Positions 44,251 through 50,134 of a stretch of 50,134 nucleotides of DNA are shown in pieces (position 1 is the first letter of the stretch; each line of letters starts with the position of its first letter). The translations under genes were made by a program, and so were the position numbers. The notes below the pieces were generated by a model that ran no database searches, was not told where the DNA came from, and saw only the letters and a program-made list of their open reading frames with translations. Source of the DNA: Pseudomonas sp. LS-2 (GTDB lineage: Bacteria > Pseudomonadota > Gammaproteobacteria > Pseudomonadales > Pseudomonadaceae); contig NZ_QXTJ01000039.1 of the NCBI RefSeq assembly GCF_003605735.1, forward strand, positions 241,410 to 291,543, written 5' to 3'.

Positions 44251-44547
44251 TCACGGATAGCCCAGTACCGCCTTGATCTGCTGTAGATTCTGCGCAATCC
44301 ATTGCTTGTCGATCGCGCCCCATTCACGTATCCGATACCCCCCGGCGTGGTTGCGAGCGCCATCAAGCTGCTCGAATTCACAGACGATATCCAGATCGGC
44401 CAATGCAGCGATAGTGTCCTGCGCGGTACGGCGCGGCATACCTGTGACATCGGTCAGTGCAGGAACGCTGCTGGCGACCTCGCTGTCGATCAGGTAAGCG
44501 ACGTAAAGACGCCGATAGAAGCTGCTTTTGGTCTTGCTGACGTCCAT
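44251..44547 (-). CDS. Small winged-helix DNA-binding protein
   Basis: A 98-residue protein: MDVSKTKSSFYRRLYVAYLI, then a helix-turn-helix (about 28-55, VPALTDVTGMPRRTAQDTIAA), and a basic wing GGYRIREWGAIDK. AAGGA lies seven bases before the ATG at 44547, so the longer upstream frame is discarded. It lies 32 bp after the YgjP-like gene on the same strand, so the two are probably one transcription unit. It may regulate that unit or bind DNA elsewhere; no target is evident. Confidence 0.85.
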   Translation of the reverse strand: MDVSKTKSSFYRRLYVAYLIDSEVASSVPALTDVTGMPRRTAQDTIAALADLDIVCEFEQLDGARNHAGGYRIREWGAIDKQWIAQNLQQIKAVLGYP

Positions 44548-44579
44548 CGTCAGGTCCTTGTCGAAGAGAAAAGTGATCG

Positions 44580-45092
44580 CTAACCCTGCTGCATATCCCG
44601 CCACGTCAGGTAGACGCGCAGGTCGAATTCCAGTTGGTGATAGCCGGGCTGCATGTGCTCGCACAGCTTGTAGAACGCCTTGTTGTGCTCGGTCTCTTTG
44701 AAATGCGCCAGTTCATGCACCACGATCATCTTGAGGAACTGAGGCGCGGCGTCCTTGAAGAGGGACGCTACGCGAATCTCCTTCTTGGCCTTAAGCTTGC
44801 CACCCTGCACACGGGACACCGTGGTGTGCAGACCCAAGGCCCGATGGGTGAGGTCCAGGCGATTATCGAACAGCACTTTGTCGATATTCGGCGCATTGCG
44901 CAGGTGTTCCTGCTTGAGCGCCAGCGCGAAGGCGTAGAGCGCCTTGTCGCTCTGCACGTCGTGACGTCCAGGATAGCGCTGCTCCAGATAGGCACCCAGT
45001 TTGTCCTGGGCAATCAGCTGCCGGACCTGATCCTGCAACGAAGCGGGATAGGCCTGCAGGTATTTGAGCGGCGCTGCTGCGGTGGAAGTCAT
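44580..45092 (-). CDS. YgjP-like M48-type metallopeptidase
   Basis: A 170-residue cytoplasmic metallopeptidase-like protein with the zinc motif HELAH (126-130) and a third ligand His136 in KETEH, the YgjP/WLM pattern. LTHRALGLHTTVSRVQGGK and the C-terminal HQLEFDLRVYLTW are conserved in the family. No signal peptide is present. It is upstream of the winged-helix gene. The physiological substrate is unknown. Confidence 0.9.
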   Translation of the reverse strand: MTSTAAAPLKYLQAYPASLQDQVRQLIAQDKLGAYLEQRYPGRHDVQSDKALYAFALALKQEHLRNAPNIDKVLFDNRLDLTHRALGLHTTVSRVQGGKLKAKKEIRVASLFKDAAPQFLKMIVVHELAHFKETEHNKAFYKLCEHMQPGYHQLEFDLRVYLTWRDMQQG

Positions 45093-45131
45093 GGTCAGAT
45101 CGAATAGCCGAAAAGGCGCCAGTCTACCGCG

Positions 45132-47285
45132 TCAGCTCTCGCTGAGCAGCGGGTGAGCCGTCGGTAGCTCGATCGGTTCGACGAACCGCAACGCATCGCC
45201 CGGCGCTAGCGGATGCGCCAACAGAAACCCCTGAATGATCTGACACCCGTTCGCCACAAGCCATTGATACTGCTCTAGCGTTTCCACACCTTCGGCGATT
45301 ACTTCGATGTCCAGGGTTCGGCACAGGTCGATGATGCTGCGCGCCACCGCCAGGTCCCGGGGAGAACTCATCATCCCCCCGATAAAATGCCGATCGATCT
45401 TCAGCGTATCCAGGTCCAGATTGCGCAGGTGCGCCAGCGAACTGTCCCCCGCCCCGAAGTCGTCCAGTGAGACCCGCACTCCGATGTCATGCAGGCTTTG
45501 CAGCTGTTTACGGCTATGAACCAGGTTATGCACCAGCGACGGCTCGGTGATTTCCACTTCCAGCTGCCGTGGCTGCAGGCCATGAATATGAATGGCACGC
45601 TGCAACTCGGCGGCGAGATTCGGCATGCTGAACTGAGCCGGGCTGACGCTGACACTCATCACTAGATCATCTGGAAACACACCGTCCCAGCGTTGGCGTT
45701 GAGCGGCACCCTGCTCGAAGATCCATCCGCCGAGCTTGTTGATCAATCGCGTCTCTTCCAGGAGAGGAATGAATAGACTCGACGGCACATCGCCTGCATC
45801 GGGATGATTCCAGCGCAGCAATGCCTCGAATCCTCGGGTGCGACCAGTCGCCACGTTGATCTGCGGCTGGTAGACGATGGAGAAATCCTTACCCTCGATA
45901 GCCGTGCGCACGCTTTCCTCGAGCATCAGGCGCGAGCGGGCACGACCGTTCATGTACTGGTCATAGAAGCGGTATTGCTGACGCCCTGCCCGCTTGGCTT
46001 CGTACATCGCGATATCCGCAGCGCGCAGCAGCCCGTCCAGATTGGTGCCGCAGTCCGGGTATACCGCAATGCCGATGCTGGCACCGAGAGTCGCCTCGAT
46101 ACCGTCGACATGACGCCGAGCGGATACGCGTTCGATCAGCTTTTCCGCGACTTTGGCCGCATGTTCAGGGAAGTCCAGGCCATCGATGACCACGACGAAT
46201 TCGTCCCCGCCCATTCTTGCCAGCACGTCATAGGGCCGCAGGCATTCCTTCAACTGCTCGGCGACCCAGACCAGCACCTGATCTCCGGCGTCGTGGCCCA
46301 GCGAGTCGTTGACATGCTTGAATCCGTCCAGATCCAGATACAACACCACCAGATATTTCCCGGCGTGCTCGTTGCGCAGCAGCATCCCCTCCACCGTCTG
46401 GTAGAACCCGCGACGGTTGAGCAATCCTGTCAGGGAGTCAGTAACGGCCTGCTGTTCAAGCTGTCGATACAGATCGCGCACCACCGACATATCGAGCACG
46501 CTCAGCACCATGGCTTTCTGCTCGTCCGGTAGCGGCGCACAGGATAAGGCCACAGGCACCTGATGGCCTTCGGGCGTACGCATGATGGCGTCGTGCACGC
46601 GGTAGGTATCCGCACGGCGATAGTGATGGTAGAAACCGGAATCGGTCCAGTCTTGAATAACGGGCTCCTGCAGATAACAACTCAGAGCAGTACCCCGCAG
46701 CTCGCCATCGGTCATGCCCAGCAACCTGCAGATCGCGGGGTTGGCAAAACTGATGAGGCCATCCTCCTTGACCACCAGGATGCCCTCGGCGACGTTGGCG
46801 AGCACCGACGCATTGAAAGCCCGCGCCGACTCGAGTTCGCGGCTGAGCTTTTGCAACGCCCGGCGGTTGTGCTGGTGCTCCAGCAGCGCCTGAACCTTGG
46901 GCTTGAGAATATTGGGGTCGAAGGGCTTGAACAGGTAGTCCACTGCCCCGCTGGCATAACCCTTATGCACAGCGTCGCGGGACTGCTCGTTGGCCGTCAG
47001 AAAGATAATGGGTGTCAAACGGGTTCGCTGGCTGCCGCGCATCAGACGCGCCACCTCGAACCCGTCCATTTCCGGCATCTGCACATCGAGCAGGACGAGA
47101 TCGACGTCTACGTCCAGCAAAAGGCCCAGCGCCTCCATGCCCGAACTGGCCGTGACGATTTCCCAGTCCTGCCGCTGCAGGACCGCACGCATCGTGACCA
47201 GATTTTCCGGATAGTCATCGACGACCAATAAAACCGACTTGCCATCAGGTGGCTGGGTTTGCACGCACTCCATGCTGCTACTCAT
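45132..47285 (-). CDS. Response regulator with PAS, GGDEF and EAL domains
   Basis: A 717-residue c-di-GMP signalling protein. The receiver domain (about 15-135) has acidic D23/D24, phosphoacceptor D67 in LLDVQMPEMDG and the FKPF lysine. A PAS domain (about 155-275) follows. The GGDEF domain has an intact GGDEF (359-363) and an RPYD inhibitory I-site just before it, so it should be an active, feedback-inhibited cyclase. In the EAL domain EALLRW (487-492), ITEP, LDDFGAG, LKIDR and AEGVET are kept, but the metal-binding Asn is Ser546 (VSVSPAQ), which may cripple hydrolysis. No histidine kinase adjoins; it must be phosphorylated by a distant or hybrid sensor. Confidence 0.93.
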   Translation of the reverse strand: MSSSMECVQTQPPDGKSVLLVVDDYPENLVTMRAVLQRQDWEIVTASSGMEALGLLLDVDVDLVLLDVQMPEMDGFEVARLMRGSQRTRLTPIIFLTANEQSRDAVHKGYASGAVDYLFKPFDPNILKPKVQALLEHQHNRRALQKLSRELESARAFNASVLANVAEGILVVKEDGLISFANPAICRLLGMTDGELRGTALSCYLQEPVIQDWTDSGFYHHYRRADTYRVHDAIMRTPEGHQVPVALSCAPLPDEQKAMVLSVLDMSVVRDLYRQLEQQAVTDSLTGLLNRRGFYQTVEGMLLRNEHAGKYLVVLYLDLDGFKHVNDSLGHDAGDQVLVWVAEQLKECLRPYDVLARMGGDEFVVVIDGLDFPEHAAKVAEKLIERVSARRHVDGIEATLGASIGIAVYPDCGTNLDGLLRAADIAMYEAKRAGRQQYRFYDQYMNGRARSRLMLEESVRTAIEGKDFSIVYQPQINVATGRTRGFEALLRWNHPDAGDVPSSLFIPLLEETRLINKLGGWIFEQGAAQRQRWDGVFPDDLVMSVSVSPAQFSMPNLAAELQRAIHIHGLQPRQLEVEITEPSLVHNLVHSRKQLQSLHDIGVRVSLDDFGAGDSSLAHLRNLDLDTLKIDRHFIGGMMSSPRDLAVARSIIDLCRTLDIEVIAEGVETLEQYQWLVANGCQIIQGFLLAHPLAPGDALRFVEPIELPTAHPLLSES

Positions 47286-47589
47286 TCACATTACTGCCTG
47301 GTGAAAGGGCTCCGCCCATGATCCGAATGGAATTTACTCTAGTCTGGAATAAAAAAAAAAGAAGTAAGGCCATCGTTATGCCATCCAAAAAGCACCGGCA
47401 ACCCGACTAACGGTACTCACCCTGCACCACCTCTACCAGCCACCGCACACGAGAAATGGCGGCACATTGACGCCAGCCATTCGACGGATTCACGTTAACA
47501 AACAACGTTTTGAAACGTATAAGGAGCACCCCTCAAACCCTTGCGCCAGACACGTTGCTGGCAATGAGACATATCGGACGATAGACACA
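47286..47589. other. Divergent intergenic region between the response regulator and PL7 lyase genes
   Basis: A 304-bp spacer with no credible gene. It holds an A-tract (about 47349-47360) and, 87 bp before the lyase start, the perfect dyad ACGTTT-TG-AAACGT (47505-47518) directly followed by TATAAGGAG. The dyad could be an operator or a leader hairpin for the lyase gene. The AAGGAG there is too far from the lyase ATG to serve as its ribosome-binding site. Confidence 0.5.
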
Positions 47590-48261
47590 ATGATTGATTT
47601 GGGATCCTGGAATCTGAGCATTCCAGTGGGCTCGCCACCCGCCACCATCGAAACACGCCAACTGCTTCAGGGCTACGACGACAAATATTTCAAATCCGGG
47701 ACATCGAACGTCACCTTCTGGGCTCCGGTGACCGGGAGCAAGACCGCCAATGCGATCTATCCGCGTACCGAACTGCGGGAAACCTGGTCCGACGGCACCT
47801 TGCACAACTGGTACTACCCCGACGCCGATAATTTCCTCAATGCCAAGCTCAAGGTCTTGCAGGTGCCCTCTTCAGGGCGAGTCGTCATTGGTCAGATCCA
47901 TGTCTATGAAAGCACTCAACCTCTGCTGAAAGTCGAGTACCAATACAAGGACGCTACCAAAGACGGCATCATCGTCGCCAAGGTCCGATTCCACCCGGAC
48001 GACAAGAAGGCCCGGATCTTTACGATTGCCGAAGGCATTCGCCTCAACGACACCTTCAATTACGTCATTCACTTGAACAAGGCCGGCCTGCTTACCGTCA
48101 AGGCCAACAATATGATCTGGGGTGATCGTATCAGCGCCACTTGGAGCAAACAGCAGCTCTATTTCAAGGCGGGCGTCTACACCCAGGATCACACGGGTTA
48201 CACCAGCGAAGGCGGCAAAACAATGTTCTTCAATCTGGACATCGATCACAACAAGAGCTGA
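47590..48261 (+). CDS. Polysaccharide lyase family 7 (alginate lyase-type) protein
   Basis: A 223-residue PL7 jelly-roll lyase. The three family motifs are present: RTELRE (59-64), QIH (102-104) and YFKAGVYTQ (191-199), which hold the catalytic Arg/Gln/His/Tyr cleft for beta-elimination of alginate. It is similar in size and motifs to PA1167 of P. aeruginosa. The ATG at 47590 is chosen because homology begins there (MIDLGSWNLSIPVGSPP); the Shine-Dalgarno is poor. The 41 codons upstream in frame show no signal peptide, so secretion, if any, would be non-classical. It converges on putP across a bidirectional terminator. Confidence 0.9.
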   Translation: MIDLGSWNLSIPVGSPPATIETRQLLQGYDDKYFKSGTSNVTFWAPVTGSKTANAIYPRTELRETWSDGTLHNWYYPDADNFLNAKLKVLQVPSSGRVVIGQIHVYESTQPLLKVEYQYKDATKDGIIVAKVRFHPDDKKARIFTIAEGIRLNDTFNYVIHLNKAGLLTVKANNMIWGDRISATWSKQQLYFKAGVYTQDHTGYTSEGGKTMFFNLDIDHNKS

Positions 48262-48318
48262 TCGCCGAACGCGAGACATTCTGTGGGATGCGGCTTGCTG
48301 GCTTCCACAAAATGCAAA

Positions 48319-48351
48319 AAAAGCCCGGGTTCCAGAGGAACGCGGGCTTTT
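48319..48351. terminator. Bidirectional terminator between the PL7 lyase and putP
   Basis: 15-bp arms AAAAGCCCGGGTTCC and GGAACGCGGGCTTTT with one mismatch and an AGA loop, flanked by an A-run on the left and a T-run on the right, so it works on both strands. Confidence 0.9.
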
Positions 48352-48367
48352 CATTACGACGGAGTGC

Positions 48368-49852
48368 TTACGCCGCCTTGTACTCTTTCTCGGCTGCCTC
48401 GAAACGTGCCTGCATGCCTGGCGTAGGGCCTTTGCCCATCAGACTGAACAGCACGATTGCGATGCTGGCGAAGATGAAGCCCGGGATGATCTCGTACAGA
48501 CCCAGCAGTTCGAAATGCTTCCAGACAACCACGGTGATAGCACCCACCAGAATACCGGCCAATGCACCATTGCGAGTCATACCTTTCCAGACCACCGAAA
48601 TCAGTACGACCGGGCCGAACGCTGCGCCGAAACCGGCCCAGGCGTAACTGACCAGGCCCAGTACGCGGTTTTCCGGATTGGCCGCCAGTGCGATGGCGAT
48701 CAGTGCCACCAACAAGACCATCCCACGGCCAACCCACACCAGCTCACGCTGCGAGGCAGATTTGCGCAGGAAAGCCTTGTAGAAGTCCTCGGTCAGCGCG
48801 CTGGAACACACCAGCAACTGGCAGCTCAGCGTGCTCATTACCGCCGCGAGAATGGCCGACAGCAACACACCCGCGATCCACGGGTTGAACAGGATTTTCG
48901 CCAGCTCTATAAACACACGCTCATGGTTTTCGGTCACGGGGCCGGCAAGCTCCGGATGCGCGGAGAAGTACGCGATCCCGAAAAAGCCTACAGCGACGGT
49001 GCCGCCCAGACACAGAATCATCCAGGTCATGGAGATGCGGCGCGCCTTGGCAATCGACTTCACGGAATCTGCCGCCATGAAACGCGCCAGAATGTGTGGC
49101 TGACCGAAATACCCCAGGCCCCAGCCCATCAGCGATATCACGCCAATGAAGGTGGTGTTCTTGAGCATGTCGAAGTTGGTTGGGTCTTTCGCCTCGATCG
49201 CCAGGAAAGTCGTGTCGATGCCGCCCGTGGCGAGCAGCACGATGATCGGCGTCAGAATCAGCGCGAAAATCATCAGGGTGGCTTGCACGGTATCCGTCCA
49301 GCTCACAGCCAGGAAGCCGCCGATGAAGGTGTAGGCGATGGTTGCGGCAGCTCCGGCCCACAAGGCCGTTTCGTAGGACATACCGAAAGTGCTTTCGAAA
49401 AGACGAGCGCCAGCGACGATGCCCGACGCGCAGTAAATGGTGAAGAACACCAGAATAACGATGGCCGAGATCACCCGCAGCAGGCCGCTGGTGTCTTCGA
49501 AACGGCTGGAGAAGTAGTCCGGCAGGGTCAGTGCATCGCCGTTGTGCTCGGTCTGCACCCGCAGGCGACCCGCGACGAACAGCCAGTTCAGGTAGGCACC
49601 GGCGATCAGGCCGATGGCGATCCAGCTTTCCGACAGGCCGGACATGTAGATCGCACCTGGCAGCCCCATCAGCAACCAGCCACTCATGTCCGAGGCGCCG
49701 GCCGACAATGCGGTGACCACGCTGCCGAGGCTTCGGCCGCCGAGAATATAGTCAGAAAGGTTGTTGGTGGAGCGGTAGGCCATGAGTCCGATGAGGACCA
49801 TCGCCGCGATGTAGATCACGAAAGTGATCAGAGTTGGGTTGCTGACGCTCAT
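48368..49852 (-). CDS. putP: Sodium/proline symporter
   Basis: A 494-residue sodium:solute symporter with about 13 hydrophobic spans importing proline with Na+. LGGRSLGSVVTALSAGASDMSGWLL (split about residues 38-62, holding the conserved Na+-site Asp and Ser) and GYFGQPHILARFMA are PutP signatures. The ATG at 49852 gives the family start MSVSNPTLITF; the Shine-Dalgarno is weak. It is probably divergent from putA beyond the right edge, with GTTGCA boxes between. Confidence 0.95.
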   Translation of the reverse strand: MSVSNPTLITFVIYIAAMVLIGLMAYRSTNNLSDYILGGRSLGSVVTALSAGASDMSGWLLMGLPGAIYMSGLSESWIAIGLIAGAYLNWLFVAGRLRVQTEHNGDALTLPDYFSSRFEDTSGLLRVISAIVILVFFTIYCASGIVAGARLFESTFGMSYETALWAGAAATIAYTFIGGFLAVSWTDTVQATLMIFALILTPIIVLLATGGIDTTFLAIEAKDPTNFDMLKNTTFIGVISLMGWGLGYFGQPHILARFMAADSVKSIAKARRISMTWMILCLGGTVAVGFFGIAYFSAHPELAGPVTENHERVFIELAKILFNPWIAGVLLSAILAAVMSTLSCQLLVCSSALTEDFYKAFLRKSASQRELVWVGRGMVLLVALIAIALAANPENRVLGLVSYAWAGFGAAFGPVVLISVVWKGMTRNGALAGILVGAITVVVWKHFELLGLYEIIPGFIFASIAIVLFSLMGKGPTPGMQARFEAAEKEYKAA

Positions 49853-49987
49853 TGTGTATGCCCGTGCGTTGTTTTTATGGTCGGAGCGTTGCGAGTAATG
49901 TCGCGTCTGTCGCCGGCATTCTCGATCGCCCGTGCCTGACGAGTCCGCAAAAGCGAATCGGCCGCCAGACAGTGTTCGGAACAATTG

Positions 49988-50058
49988 GTTGCACCAAGGG
50001 CGCGCATGCTATGCAAGATTACGGCGCCGGCGCAACCCGAAGAGAAGAACTAGTTGCA
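49988..50058. promoter_or_regulatory. Two GTTGCA boxes upstream of putP, PutA-type operator sites
   Basis: GTTGCA at 49988-49993 and 50053-50058, both followed by CC, 65 bp apart, with a near-match CGCAAC in the opposite orientation at 50031-50036. E. coli PutA binds GTTGCA through its ribbon-helix-helix domain to repress putP and putA. They lie in the spacer at the right edge (49853-50134), which shows no gene. Confidence 0.55.
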
Positions 50059-50134
50059 CCTTTTATCGCTAAAAAATGTAACAGCCTGGCTCTTTTGCGC
50101 TTTATTTGGGCATTTTCGGGGATCCGCACACGTC

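Noticed and set aside
47467..47589. In-frame 41-codon extension of the PL7 lyase as a possible signal peptide
   Set aside because: It is polar and basic, with no hydrophobic core or cleavage site, and homology begins at the ATG at 47590.

Overview
The window is chromosomal DNA of a fluorescent-type Pseudomonas of the P. syringae/P. fluorescens lineage rather than P. aeruginosa. Nearly every gene has a recognisable Pseudomonas counterpart, base composition is uniformly GC-rich with short intergenic gaps, and spacers carry three families of REP-type palindrome doublets (GTAGGAGCGCGCTTGCCCGC, GTAGCAGCACGGCTTGCCGG, GATCGTTCCCACGCTCCGCG). I see no rRNA, tRNA, CRISPR array, insertion sequence or prophage. 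Coding density is high and all genes except the left-edge toxin fragment look intact.

Layout. 1-1.3 kb: the C-terminal part of a large toxin-like protein that runs off the left edge. 1.3-8.4 kb (minus): the LPS inner-core operon waaF-waaC-waaG-waaP-wapP-wapQ plus a double-kinase protein, most genes overlapping by 1-4 bases. 8.7-11.6 kb (minus): glnE. 12.0-16.5 kb (plus): aceE-aceF, pyruvate dehydrogenase E1 and E2. 16.8-19.5 kb: dipA, a c-di-GMP phosphodiesterase. 19.7-20.3 kb: msrA. 20.5-21.3 kb (minus): rlmJ, preceded by a structured, terminated RNA element. This order parallels PA5006-PA5019 of P. aeruginosa, but ilvE is absent between glnE and waaF.

21.6-32.9 kb is a quaternary-amine catabolism island: the AraC-type regulator gbdR, serine dehydratase (the serine step at the end of betaine degradation), the choline/betaine/carnitine ABC transporter cbcXWV, and betI-betB-betA converting choline to glycine betaine. 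It matches PA5380-PA5372 without betT, whose place holds a REP element. Regulatory DNA is readable: a palindrome over the betI -35 box, three 21-bp-phased direct repeats upstream of cbcX, and a palindrome plus direct repeats upstream of gbdR.

33-47 kb is housekeeping and accessory genes: a TldD/PmbA-like protease pair, an MdtD-like exporter, the RNA helicase dbpA, a YhiN-type flavoprotein, a YccS-type FUSC membrane protein, a periplasmic solute-binding protein, an ElaA-type acetyltransferase, a small winged-helix protein next to a YgjP-like metallopeptidase, and a REC-PAS-GGDEF-EAL response regulator. 47.6-48.3 kb is a PL7 alginate-lyase-type enzyme without a signal peptide. 48.4-49.9 kb (minus) is putP, with a right-edge region holding two PutA-type GTTGCA boxes, which suggests putA lies just outside.

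The strongest non-coding signals are the twin GT-N3-AC operators upstream of aceE, the triple repeat upstream of cbcX, and the RNA element upstream of rlmJ. No wholly new multi-gene system is evident. The left-edge toxin with its TIKI/ChaN-like metal-site motifs is the most novel protein.
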